In this document: positions 33,062 through 41,972 of the stretch, piece by piece
How the letters are laid out: every line of letters begins with the position of its first letter
Numbering within the stretch: the stretch's first letter is position 1
Assembly: GCA_022843485.1 (NCBI GenBank)
Contig: JALHNM010000003.1
Location: 62,001-126,000 of the forward strand
From: Fimbriimonadaceae bacterium
GTDB taxonomy: Bacteria; Armatimonadota; Fimbriimonadia; Fimbriimonadales; Fimbriimonadaceae
Reading direction: 5' to 3'
Length of the DNA: 64,000 nucleotides
Notes under the pieces: generated by a model
Databases searched by the model: none
Told to the model about the DNA's origin: nothing
What the model saw: only the letters and a program-made list of their open reading frames with translations
Translations under genes and position numbers: made by a program

Positions 33062-36000
33062 TCAGGGCTTGGCCCCGCCGCCGAGCAGCATCTCGAGCAG
33101 GCTAGGCGTGGCCTGCTGCTGGCTCCCCAGGGTCTCTTGGGCGCTGAGGGCCCGATCGATCCGCATCGCGCACTCGGCGAGGTGGATCTTGGTCGTCTCG
33201 TCGGTCGTCCGGGCTTGGGCGTTCTTGATGCGCCCAGTGAGCGTCCGCAGGCTGTTCCAGGCGAGCATGCGCCCGTCGGCGGGCAGGCCGTTCGGCGGCC
33301 GCAGCATATAGCGCATAAGGAGGTCGACGTGCCGGCGCTGGAGCTCGCGACGGAGCTGGCCGACGGCCTTCGCCGTGCCCAACTCACTCCAGACGGCCCC
33401 ATCGACGGCCCGGTAGACCTCGACCAGCGTGAGCGCCCCTGGCCCCTGGGTCTTGAACTCGTTGTTCGCGACGCGGGCGAGCCGTGGGGGGGCCATGAGG
33501 CTGCTGAGCACCCGGCCCTGGAGGTTCGCGATCGCGTCGAGAATCGGGAACGAGTTCTGACCGCTCAAGAACGCTTCGACGAACCCAGTGTTCGGGTTGT
33601 CCGCGAGCTTCGTGAAGAGGCTCTTGGGCAGGTCGAACGCGCTTTCGCTGAAGACCCGGCGCGTTAGGGTCTGGAGCGCCAGGCGCTGCTCGTCGCCGGG
33701 GAGCGGGGCGAGCGGGGGGCGCTGGCCCGGGTCGCCCTTGTGGTTGGCGAACCGGCGCATCCCACCGACCCACCGGACCAGCTGGCTCGCCCCCTGGCCG
33801 TGGACGGCGAGGAGGAGGTTGAAGTCCCTAGTGAGCTCCCAGTAGCTGCGGCCCGACTTCGGCTGTCGCTGTTCGAGCGAGTCGATCAGCGAACGGGTGA
33901 GGCCCATCATCGTCGTCCAGTAGTTGAGCGGGTCGGCGGCAAGGTCGAACCGGGTCACGTACGGGTCGAACCCATCGGCCACCTCGTCGGACTGGTAGCC
34001 CAGCCCGGCCGAGTTGCCCTTACTGGCGAGGGCGGCGAGCGAGGCGGCCTCCCCCTCGGCCGTGCGGCGGCCAAAGTCGCGGTAGCCGTACTCGATGGCC
34101 CAGTGGTCGTACTTTCCGAGCACCGGTCCGAAGAACGGCACCCCGGCCCGACCCAGCGCGGACGGGTTGAAGGCGACGTAGTCCATGACCGACGCCGAGG
34201 TCCCGGCCGCCTCGACCTTGGCCTTGTCCTTCAGGTCCGCCATCGAGAGTTCGGTCGAGGCGACGAAGTTGTGGCGGAGGCCAAGGATGTGCCCGAACTC
34301 GTGGGCGACCACCCACTGGACGAACTGCCGGACGTACTCCTTCTCGTCGACGAGGCCGCCCATCGCCTGGAGGGCGATGAGGCCGGTCCGAGCCATGAGG
34401 GCCCCGTCCTCGGCGGCCCGGCAGCGCGCTGGGTCCGTGCAGACGTGGTCCTTGTGCTCACCCTCGATCTTCACCCGGTTACCCGGATCGACGACGCCCT
34501 GGTACTCCTGGGCGAAGAAGCGGACGATCCCCGCGTCGACCGTGATGCTCGCGTTGAGGATCTCCCCGGTGAGCGGGTTCGAGCGGAAGAGCGCGACGGC
34601 GTAGGCCGATTGGGGCGACGTCACCCAGCGGACGACGTTGTAACGCATGTCCCCCGGATCGACGTTGTCATCCTTGGTGAGCTGCTTCACCACGACCGCG
34701 TCCTTGAACCCGGCCTGCTCGAACGGTCGGTTCCACATGAGCAGCGCCTCCCGGACCGGAGCACGGTACTCCTCGGGGACGGTGGTGTCGATCCAGAACG
34801 TGATCGGCTTGACCGGGGCCGACAAGGCCGCAGCCGGGTCTTGCTTGCGCAGGTCCCACCGCAGGATCTTCTGGACGAAGTTATCGACCTCCCGGTTCTG
34901 CGAGAAGTCCGTGAAGCCCACCGTGAAGTAGCCGACGCGGCCGTCGAAGGCCCTCGCGCGGTAGCCGTTTTCGGTCGGCAGGGGGAACAGGTTGTAGACG
35001 ACGCGGACGACGATGCTGCGGGGGTCGCCCGAGGTGCCACCGCCGCCCAAGAGGTCGGCCAGACCGCCAGGCCCGGCGCCGCCCGTAAAGTTGTAGGTCG
35101 TCTCCGCCACCAGGTTCGTGGGGAAGTTCTTGAGGCTCGAGACGAAGGTCTTCTCGCGGTCGAGCGAGTACGACCGTCCTCCACCGAGCCCGGGGATCGG
35201 TCCGCCGCCGCCCTGGAAGAGGGCGTTCACCCTCGCGATGTCCCCGCGGAAGAAGTCGGTGACCTCGATGAGCAGGCTGTCCCGGTCGGGTTGCCGGGCC
35301 TCGATGTTGAACTGCTCGACGAACGAGTCGGCGAAGCTCCGGCGGACGGCCTCGCCGATCGGCGTGCCGAAGTCGGCCCGGAAGTTGAAGTTCGGGACGA
35401 CCATCGTCAGTCGGTCTTTCTGGAGCTCCTCGAAACGGAAGACGATGTCGTTGATCGGGTTCCCCGCGACGACCTGTTCGGAGTTGCCCGTCCCGGCGGT
35501 CGCCTGGAGCATCATGAGCTTGCCGAGTTGGTCCTTCTTGAGCTCCATGTAGAGCTGCTGGCGGCCAGAGGTGACCTTCCGGTAGAGCGTGACGGCCCCG
35601 TCCAGCTTCTCGAAGCCCTTGACGACGTCGTCGATCTTCTTCGGCTCAGGTTCGGCGCTCGCCTCGGGGCCGGTGCCCTTCACCGGGCCGCCCGCGGTCC
35701 GCTCGGAGATCCCCTTCGCCTTGCCCATCAGGGGGCCAGTGGGTCCAGGCAACGGGATGTTCTCCACCGAGAACTCCGACTTCACAACGTCGCCGGAGGC
35801 GATCTCTACCCAGAGCGTGGCCTTTCCCGAGACCCCGTTCGCGCCGGACTCTTGGTAGGTCATCACGATCTTCGCAGTCTTCGCCGTGCCGACGTCCTCG
35901 AACGCGGTGAGCTCGTAGCTGGACGTCGCGCCGCGGGCCCCTTCGGGAGTCTCGGCCGTGTGCTGATGGGTCCAGGTGTCGCCCACGCCGACCGCCTGGT

Positions 36001-36445
36001 CGCTAAAGACGGGCTGCTGGGAGAGGAACAGCCTCAGCGAGACCTTCTCCGGGTCGGGCTGCTGCGACTCGGCCTTGAAGGAGAGCAGGCTCCCGTTCGG
36101 GGCCAGAACGTAGGTGGAAGAGTCGGGCGACTCGCCCTCCGATGGGATCTTCTGACCGTTCACCGTCTGCTCGGAGCTCTCCGTGACCCGTTCGATCGTG
36201 ACGTTGCCGTTCTCCGCAACGTCGGCGACCGTCGCCCGGGAGGTCTCCTTGATGTTGACCGTGATCTTCTGGCCCATGGCCTCGAGTTCGATGTCGGCGT
36301 TGCCCTTGTAGCGAGCGATCTGGCCCTTCTCGCCCTTGGCGCGGAGGGTGACCTTCTCTTGGGCGAGGGCGGCCCCGGTGAGCGCCAGGGCGGCCAGGAC
36401 CACAATGGCCCGTGCCAACACCGGCAGGATGCGTGTCTGCCTCAT
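33062..36445 (-). CDS. Very large secreted zinc metalloprotease (HEXXHxxGxxH)
   Basis: A 1127-aa protein with a signal peptide (ILPVLARAIVVLAALALTGAALAQ). Residues about 25-250 form a separate beta-rich N-terminal domain. The remainder resembles bacterial zinc-dependent metalloproteases with DUF5117/DUF4953-type regions: VDTTVPEEYRAPVREAL-like segments, then VAHEFGHILGLRHNF (His715, Glu716, His719, His725), the extended metzincin site, with a downstream Met (SVMDY) as the expected Met-turn. The family is secreted or periplasmic with unknown substrates. TAAAGT lies 9 nt before the ATG. Confidence 0.85.
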   Translation of the reverse strand: MRQTRILPVLARAIVVLAALALTGAALAQEKVTLRAKGEKGQIARYKGNADIELEAMGQKITVNIKETSRATVADVAENGNVTIERVTESSEQTVNGQKIPSEGESPDSSTYVLAPNGSLLSFKAESQQPDPEKVSLRLFLSQQPVFSDQAVGVGDTWTHQHTAETPEGARGATSSYELTAFEDVGTAKTAKIVMTYQESGANGVSGKATLWVEIASGDVVKSEFSVENIPLPGPTGPLMGKAKGISERTAGGPVKGTGPEASAEPEPKKIDDVVKGFEKLDGAVTLYRKVTSGRQQLYMELKKDQLGKLMMLQATAGTGNSEQVVAGNPINDIVFRFEELQKDRLTMVVPNFNFRADFGTPIGEAVRRSFADSFVEQFNIEARQPDRDSLLIEVTDFFRGDIARVNALFQGGGGPIPGLGGGRSYSLDREKTFVSSLKNFPTNLVAETTYNFTGGAGPGGLADLLGGGGTSGDPRSIVVRVVYNLFPLPTENGYRARAFDGRVGYFTVGFTDFSQNREVDNFVQKILRWDLRKQDPAAALSAPVKPITFWIDTTVPEEYRAPVREALLMWNRPFEQAGFKDAVVVKQLTKDDNVDPGDMRYNVVRWVTSPQSAYAVALFRSNPLTGEILNASITVDAGIVRFFAQEYQGVVDPGNRVKIEGEHKDHVCTDPARCRAAEDGALMARTGLIALQAMGGLVDEKEYVRQFVQWVVAHEFGHILGLRHNFVASTELSMADLKDKAKVEAAGTSASVMDYVAFNPSALGRAGVPFFGPVLGKYDHWAIEYGYRDFGRRTAEGEAASLAALASKGNSAGLGYQSDEVADGFDPYVTRFDLAADPLNYWTTMMGLTRSLIDSLEQRQPKSGRSYWELTRDFNLLLAVHGQGASQLVRWVGGMRRFANHKGDPGQRPPLAPLPGDEQRLALQTLTRRVFSESAFDLPKSLFTKLADNPNTGFVEAFLSGQNSFPILDAIANLQGRVLSSLMAPPRLARVANNEFKTQGPGALTLVEVYRAVDGAVWSELGTAKAVGQLRRELQRRHVDLLMRYMLRPPNGLPADGRMLAWNSLRTLTGRIKNAQARTTDETTKIHLAECAMRIDRALSAQETLGSQQQATPSLLEMLLGGGAKP

Positions 36446-36515
36446 GACACCGATACTTTACCGGTCTCGGTGAAGGAAGGTTGCCGCCTGGGCACCCGCG
36501 GGGTCTCGTGGGCCG

Positions 36516-37034
36516 TCACGCCCGGTCGAATTCGGCGGGCCGGGGCTGGGGTTCGAAGGCCAGGAGCCACCGTCCCTGCGCCGTCACCGCTCCGTAGGCC
36601 CCTTCGCCGATGGCCTGCGAGAGAGCGGGGTCCGTTCGGTACTCGACCCGCCGGCCGTCGCGGTGAAGGACTCGGACATAGCAGTCCACGTCGTCCGGCT
36701 CGGCGTGCTCGAGTTCGAACACCGGCCTGCCGTCCTTGGTCTGGAGCAGGATCGACACGACGGACGACGCCTCGAGACGGACGATCGGCGCGCGGTGGTC
36801 GGGTCGGTAGCCCTCCCGGAGCCCCAAAGCCGCCCCCGCGACCGCGAGCACGGCCCCGACACCGGACAGCCAAATCGGCGCCCCTGTCCAGTCGGTGACC
36901 CCCGGCACCCCGACGAGCGAAGCCCCTGCCGCCAGCCACGTCGCCCCCACCGTGCCCACGACGCCGAGCACGATGAGCGCGACGCCGCCCACGATCAGCA
37001 AGGCCACGAGCTTGTCAAGGGGGATTCGATCCAT
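36516..37034 (-). CDS. Small membrane protein of unknown function
   Basis: A 172-aa protein starting MDRIPLDKLVALL after a GGGAGGG Shine-Dalgarno. It has two transmembrane helices (LIVGGVALIVLGVVGTVGAT and IWLSGVGAVLAVAGAALGL) and a C-terminal cytoplasmic beta-rich part (IVRLEASSVVSILLQTKDG ... YVRVLHRDGRRVEYR). I do not recognise the family. It lies 70 bp upstream of the metalloprotease on the same strand and may share a promoter with it. Confidence 0.6.
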   Translation of the reverse strand: MDRIPLDKLVALLIVGGVALIVLGVVGTVGATWLAAGASLVGVPGVTDWTGAPIWLSGVGAVLAVAGAALGLREGYRPDHRAPIVRLEASSVVSILLQTKDGRPVFELEHAEPDDVDCYVRVLHRDGRRVEYRTDPALSQAIGEGAYGAVTAQGRWLLAFEPQPRPAEFDRA

Positions 37035-37102
37035 CGGCCCTCCCTTATATGACGCCCGGACCCGGCGCAAAGCGTGCACCGAGGCTAGGGCAGAATAGGG
37101 GG

Positions 37103-37972
37103 ATGACCTCGCCCTCTGCCCTCCGGGCGGTCCAGGAGACGGTGGAGACCCGTCTGGGCATGATCCTTCCACCCGCGACGGCCCCGCACCGGCTGCACGA
37201 AGCGATGCGTTACGCCGTCCTCGGAGGGGGCAAGCGGCTACGGCCCGCGATGGCGATGGCCGCATCGGTGGCGGCAGGCGGGGCGCCCGAGGACGCCCTC
37301 GATGCCGGGTGCGCCGTCGAACTGGTGCACTGCTTCTCGCTGGTCCACGACGACCTGCCCGCTCTAGACGACGACGATCTCCGCCGGGGGCGGCCGACAG
37401 TCCACCGGGCCTTCGACGAGGCCACCGCGATCCTGGCGGGGGACGCCCTCTTCGCGCTCGCCTTCGAGACGTTGGCGGGATTGCCGGAGGCGGTCGCGGC
37501 CCGGTGCCTGGGGCTGCTCAGCCGAGCGACCGGGAGCGACGGGCTCGTGGGCGGGGAGGTCATGGACCTCGAGTCCGAGGGGCAGGAGGTCACCCTCGAG
37601 ACGGTCGAGACGATCCACCGCCGAAAAACGGGCAGGCTCATCGCGGCGGCTTGTGCGGTGGGCGGGGCATGCGCCGGAGGCTCACCGGCCACGATCGAGA
37701 CGCTGCGCCTCTTCGGGGAGACCATCGGGCTAGCGTTCCAGATCGTCGACGACGTGCTCAACGAGACGTCGACCGCCGAGGAGTTAGGCAAGGCGGCGGG
37801 CTCGGACCGTGAGCGGGCGAAGGCCACCTTCCCCGCCGTGATCGGGGTCGAGGCGTCTCGGGCACGAGCGGAGGCCCTGGCCACGGAGGCGGACCGACTG
37901 CTCGCTGGGCTCCCCGGCGACCCTGGGCCGCTGCGCGACCTCGCCCGGATGTGCGTCGACCGCCGGGCATGA
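37103..37972 (+). CDS. Polyprenyl diphosphate synthase (farnesyl/geranylgeranyl type)
   Basis: A 289-aa trans-isoprenyl diphosphate synthase: GGGKRLRPA, first Asp-rich motif (SLVHDDLPALDDDDLRRGRP, two extra residues as in bacterial FPP/GGPP synthases) and second motif FQIVDDVLNETS. In the second motif the last Asp of DDxxD is Asn, which some family members tolerate. It condenses IPP with DMAPP/GPP to C15 or C20 chains for carotenoids, quinones or undecaprenyl carriers. CAGAAT lies 6 nt before the ATG. Its stop overlaps the next ATG. Confidence 0.88.
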   Translation: MTSPSALRAVQETVETRLGMILPPATAPHRLHEAMRYAVLGGGKRLRPAMAMAASVAAGGAPEDALDAGCAVELVHCFSLVHDDLPALDDDDLRRGRPTVHRAFDEATAILAGDALFALAFETLAGLPEAVAARCLGLLSRATGSDGLVGGEVMDLESEGQEVTLETVETIHRRKTGRLIAAACAVGGACAGGSPATIETLRLFGETIGLAFQIVDDVLNETSTAEELGKAAGSDRERAKATFPAVIGVEASRARAEALATEADRLLAGLPGDPGPLRDLARMCVDRRA

Positions 37973-38706
37973 GCGCCTTCGGCCCGATCGCCGCCCACTA
38001 CGACCTCCTCATGCGGAGGGTGCCGTACGACACGTGGGCGTCCTACTACCAACTCCTGCTCGCCCAGATGGACGTCGCCCCCGTCAGCCTCCTCGACGTC
38101 TGCTGCGGGACGGGCACCGTTGCCGAGATGCTCGCGGACGAAGGCTACGTGGTCACCGGGTTCGACCTGAGCGAGCCGATGGTCATCGAAGCCCGTCGCA
38201 AGGCCGCCGAGAGCGGGCGCCCGATCGGTTACGAGGTGGCCGACGCCCGCACCTTCGACCTGGGGCTGCGGTTCGACGGGGCCTTCTCGTTCTTCGACAG
38301 CCTCAACTACATCGTTGAGCCCGAGGGGCTCCGCGCGGCGGTGGCCCGGGTCGCCGCCCACCTCGTCCCCGGCGGGTCGTTCGTGTTCGACCTCAACACG
38401 GCCTTCGCGTTCGAGGCCAAGATGTTCGACCAGCGCGAGACCCGGTCGACGGCACCGATCCGGTACTGGTGGGAGGGCCACTACGATCCCTCGTCGCGGC
38501 TCATCCGGGTCGATATGGAGTTCGAGCGCGATGGCGAGCGGTTCTACGAGACCCACGTCCAACGGGCGCACCCGGACGAAGAGGTCCGCGAGGCGCTCGA
38601 GGCGGCGGGCTTCGTCGAGGTCCGGGCGTACGACAGCTACACGCTCGACCCCCCGCGCAAGCGTAGCGACCGGGTCCATTACACGGCCCTGGTCCCCGAG
38701 GGCTAG
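37969..38706 (+). CDS. Class I SAM-dependent methyltransferase
   Basis: A 245-aa Rossmann methyltransferase: motif I LLDVCCGTGTVAEML, motif II VTGFDLSEPMVIEAR, ADARTFDLGL and the SFFDSLNYI loop after strand 4. The C-terminal part (residues about 150-245) has beta-rich insertions typical of small-molecule methyltransferases. It overlaps the polyprenyl synthase by 4 nt, so an isoprenoid-related substrate is possible but not shown. Confidence 0.82.
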   Translation: MSAFGPIAAHYDLLMRRVPYDTWASYYQLLLAQMDVAPVSLLDVCCGTGTVAEMLADEGYVVTGFDLSEPMVIEARRKAAESGRPIGYEVADARTFDLGLRFDGAFSFFDSLNYIVEPEGLRAAVARVAAHLVPGGSFVFDLNTAFAFEAKMFDQRETRSTAPIRYWWEGHYDPSSRLIRVDMEFERDGERFYETHVQRAHPDEEVREALEAAGFVEVRAYDSYTLDPPRKRSDRVHYTALVPEG

Positions 38707-38718
38707 ACTGGGGCTGCG

Positions 38719-40812
38719 ATGGTCGCGGCCGTGCTCCTCTTCGCCCTCGGCGGTCATTCCGCCCCGACAGCCGAGCCCGTCGTCGTGGGCAGAGGCTTCG
38801 ACACCGTCCTCGACCGCCAGGCCCCGAAAGTGAACTTCGGGCGCGAGGCCGTCCTCCGTGGCGGGCCCGACACGGCCATCCTCGTCCGATTCCCGCTCGT
38901 CGGGGCGAACCTGGCCGGAGACGTCGAGTCGGCCGTCCTCGAGTTGACGCCGACAGCTGGCGGCGAAGTGCGGCTGAAGTCGGTCTCGGTCGTCGGGCAA
39001 GCGTGGTTCGAGGGCGGCGGGCGCCGGGACCTCCCCGATCTGGGCGAGAACCCACTGGCCAAGGGCGCGAGTTGGGAAGCGGCCATAGACGGGCCGCGGG
39101 CAGTACCGTGGACTCAGGGGGACACGCCGATCGAGGGCGCCCGAGGAGTGCTCGAAGGCGGCCGGTTCACGGTCGTCGGGCTGGCACCCGCGGTTCGGGC
39201 CTGGCTGCGCGACCCCGCCTCCAACCAAGGCTTGCGGCTCGAGTTTGAGACACCGTGCACATTTTGGAGCTTCGATTCAGCGGAGCGAGGCCCCCGCTTG
39301 ACCCTCAAGGCCGAAGGCGTGCCCACCCCGCCGGGGCTCGAGGTGAGCGAGCCCGTCCCCGTCGGCCGTGAATGGGTCGCCACCGTGACGAACCGCTCGC
39401 TCCCCCCGTCCGGGCTCGAGTTCGAGTGGCGGCTCGATGGGCGGACGCTGGGGGTCGGGCAAAACCGGCCCGGGCCGGACGCCGGCGGGCAAGTCGTGTT
39501 GCGCCAGGAGATCGAGCCCGGGGACCGGCGCGACCCGCGGTACGGCCGGCTCACCCTGACGGTCTCCATGGGCGGCCAGACCCGGACAGCGGCGACCTAC
39601 ACCCTTGGCGTCCCCATCGACGAGGAGGTCCCGGCGACGACGCTCGCCCGCCTCAACGACGTCGTGTTCCCTTCGAGCCGCGCCTCGTTCGCGCCGGGCG
39701 GGGTGCGGGAACGGGTGCGGCGGGCGGGGTCGGGCGAGACCGGGCTCAGCCTTGCCCAACTCACCGAGTGGGTTCTCGGCTACCTTGGGACCCGCGAGGC
39801 CACGCTGGCAGCCGAGGGGGCCCCATCCCTCGACGTGCGCCCGGACGGGAAGCGCCTCCTGGACACCCGCGACGAGTCGGGGTGGCTGCCGGGTGTGCCC
39901 CTCCCCGCCTTCCCGGGGGGGACGCCGGGCCCCGACTTGCCCATGTTGCCCCGGACGCAGGGGCTCCCGATGTGGGTCGTCGCGCGGCTGGAGGGCACGC
40001 TCGGCCAGTCGCTCGCCGAGCGCTCGGGATGGCGGCCCCAGGCCCCGCCCGTCATGCTTCTGCGGGTGACGGACGACAGCGGGCAGCCGGTCGCGAACGC
40101 CGCGGTCGAGCTTCGGCAGACTTCGGCCGGACAGGTGGCCGATCCCCCCGTGTTCAAGGGCCAAACGAGCGACCGCGGGTCGATCCTGGTTCCGAGCAAA
40201 GAGGGGCAGGGACCGTTCGGGGCCCTGCTCCCGGACGGGTCGAACGGCTGGATCGAGGTCCGCGTGACCCGGAACGGGGGGACGGCCTCGACGTGGCTGG
40301 CCGCGACGACGCTGGTGGTCGAGCGAGCGCGGGGGAACACGGCCCCGACCGTGGAGGTTCGCGTCTCCCTTTCCAGCGGCCCCATCCGCCCAAACCCCGA
40401 GCACGCCGCTGGCCGGCCGGTGACGGACAGCGAAGGACGCCTGCCCGCCGCCTTGGCCCCGCTGACCGCCCCCGGTCGAACAGACCAGGTCCGGCTGGCC
40501 GAGCGAGGGTGGGTCGAGGTGGACCTCGGGCGCGACCGGCTGATCGGCGAAGTCGCCCTCCTGGCCCCAGAGGGCAGGTCGTTCAAGGAGCCCGCGCTCC
40601 TGCGGGTGCTCGTGCGGTCTACCGGCGACCCGGCGGAGCGAGGGCGCCCCTGGGCGGTGGTCGCCGAGCCGCGCGAGGTGGCCGAGGGGTCGCTGCTTGC
40701 TCTGCGGGCGACCGCGACCCGGGCCCGGTACGTCCGGGTCGAGTGGTCGGGCCGGGCCGCCTTCGACCTGGCCCGCATCCAGGTCCGCGGGGTCGAGGCC
40801 CCCGGCGGTTAG
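38719..40812 (+). CDS. Secreted multidomain protein with N-terminal DNRLRE-like domain
   Basis: A 697-aa protein with a short signal peptide (VAAVLLFALGGHSAPTA). Residues about 20-195 look like a DNRLRE domain (GFDTVLDRQAPKVNFGREAV ... VRFPLVGANLAGDVESAVLE). A CARDB/Ig-like domain spans about 205-295, a Pro-rich linker region and a carboxypeptidase-regulatory-like domain (LLRVTDDSGQPVANAAVEL) follow, and a C-terminal discoidin-like domain (WVEVDLGRDRLIGEVALLAP ... ARYVRVEWSGR) ends it. These modules suggest surface binding to glycans; no catalytic domain is seen. TAGACT lies 9 nt before the ATG. Confidence 0.7.
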   Translation: MVAAVLLFALGGHSAPTAEPVVVGRGFDTVLDRQAPKVNFGREAVLRGGPDTAILVRFPLVGANLAGDVESAVLELTPTAGGEVRLKSVSVVGQAWFEGGGRRDLPDLGENPLAKGASWEAAIDGPRAVPWTQGDTPIEGARGVLEGGRFTVVGLAPAVRAWLRDPASNQGLRLEFETPCTFWSFDSAERGPRLTLKAEGVPTPPGLEVSEPVPVGREWVATVTNRSLPPSGLEFEWRLDGRTLGVGQNRPGPDAGGQVVLRQEIEPGDRRDPRYGRLTLTVSMGGQTRTAATYTLGVPIDEEVPATTLARLNDVVFPSSRASFAPGGVRERVRRAGSGETGLSLAQLTEWVLGYLGTREATLAAEGAPSLDVRPDGKRLLDTRDESGWLPGVPLPAFPGGTPGPDLPMLPRTQGLPMWVVARLEGTLGQSLAERSGWRPQAPPVMLLRVTDDSGQPVANAAVELRQTSAGQVADPPVFKGQTSDRGSILVPSKEGQGPFGALLPDGSNGWIEVRVTRNGGTASTWLAATTLVVERARGNTAPTVEVRVSLSSGPIRPNPEHAAGRPVTDSEGRLPAALAPLTAPGRTDQVRLAERGWVEVDLGRDRLIGEVALLAPEGRSFKEPALLRVLVRSTGDPAERGRPWAVVAEPREVAEGSLLALRATATRARYVRVEWSGRAAFDLARIQVRGVEAPGG

Positions 40813-41948
40813 GCGCTCCAGGCTCGCAGGAAGGCCTCCCGGGCCGCCTTGACCTCGGCCAGGGCGTCCGGGCCGACCGCGTTGATGTGCCCCATCTTGC
40901 GCCCCGGGCGGCTCTCGGTCTTGCCGTACCAGTGCACCCGGGCCGAGGGGACCGCCTCCAAGGCCGCCCGCACCCCCGCCCGCCAGTCGCCGATCGTCGC
41001 GCCCGACTGGCCGGGGGCGGGCCCGGCAAGGCCGAGCAGGTTCGCCATCGCCGCCGGCCGACCCTCCGGCCGCACGCACGGCAGCCCGAGCGCGAGCCGG
41101 ACGTGCTGTTCGAACTGGCTCACACCGCCCCAGTCCAGCGTGTAGTGACCCGAGTTGTGCGGCCTCGGCGCGATCTCGTTCACCTGGAAGGAACCGTCTT
41201 CCAGCTCGAATAGCTCGACCCCGAAGAGCCCGTAGCCCTCCACCGCCTCGACCGCGGCGATCGCGATCTCGCTCGCGTCGACGTCGGCCGGGTAGACGAC
41301 GTCGCACACATGGTCGACCTGCTCGGTGACCATGGTCGGGAAGGTCCCCGTCTCTTGCGGCGAGCGGTAGACCATGACGGCGAGCTCGCGGCGGAACGGC
41401 ACGAACGCCTCGGCGAGCCAGCCCCCGCCCTCCCAGAGCCCCCGGTAAGACTCGAGGTCCCCCGGCGTCCTGACGGTGCGGGTGCCCTTCCCGTCGTAGC
41501 CCCCGTAGCGGGCCTTGATGACAATGGGCAACCCGAGGGCGAGGACGTCGGGGTCGTCGGCCCGAGTCAGGGCGACGGCGGGCGGCGACGGGACCCCCGC
41601 CCGGGCAAGGGCCTCCCGCTGGGACAGCTTGTCGTTGATCGTGCCTAGGGTGCTGGGCGACGGGCGGGCCAACGTAGGGTCGTGCCCCGCGGCCTCGAGG
41701 GCCGAGCCGAACGCCCGGGCGTCGAGGAACTCGTTCTCGAGGGCGAACGCCTCGCACTGGCCCAAGAACCCGGCCATCGCCTGCTCGTCGTCGAAAAAGC
41801 CCTGCACCGGCGGGGCGACCTGGGACGCCGGAGTATCGAGCCCGGGGTCGAACGATGCGCACCGCAGGCCCATGCGCTGGGCCACCATGATCGACATCCG
41901 AGCCAACTGCCCCCCACCGAGGATCCCTAAGTCGAACCGTGCTCGCAC
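40809..41948 (-). CDS. purK: N5-carboxyaminoimidazole ribonucleotide synthase PurK
   Basis: A 379-aa ATP-grasp enzyme that carboxylates AIR with bicarbonate in purine synthesis. It shows LGILGGGQLARMSIMVAQRM at the N-terminus, ATP-grasp residues in VIKARYGGYDGKGT, and NEIAPRPHNSGHYTLD, the PurK-specific stretch. The GTG start is 6 nt behind GATAAT on the minus strand. Its stop codon shares TTAG with the stop of the convergent gene. No purE is adjacent. Confidence 0.93.
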   Translation of the reverse strand: MRARFDLGILGGGQLARMSIMVAQRMGLRCASFDPGLDTPASQVAPPVQGFFDDEQAMAGFLGQCEAFALENEFLDARAFGSALEAAGHDPTLARPSPSTLGTINDKLSQREALARAGVPSPPAVALTRADDPDVLALGLPIVIKARYGGYDGKGTRTVRTPGDLESYRGLWEGGGWLAEAFVPFRRELAVMVYRSPQETGTFPTMVTEQVDHVCDVVYPADVDASEIAIAAVEAVEGYGLFGVELFELEDGSFQVNEIAPRPHNSGHYTLDWGGVSQFEQHVRLALGLPCVRPEGRPAAMANLLGLAGPAPGQSGATIGDWRAGVRAALEAVPSARVHWYGKTESRPGRKMGHINAVGPDALAEVKAAREAFLRAWSA

Positions 41949-41972
41949 GCCCCCATTATCGCAGGAGCCCGC

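Noticed and set aside
33740-36898. 1052-codon plus-strand open frame opposite the metalloprotease
   Set aside because: Antisense shadow of a GC-rich gene; the minus strand has a signal peptide and HEXXH site, while the plus product is low-complexity Asp/Arg/Val.
39277-41862. 861-codon minus-strand open frame covering the DNRLRE-like gene and purK
   Set aside because: It overlaps two well-supported genes in another frame and shows no recognisable domain.
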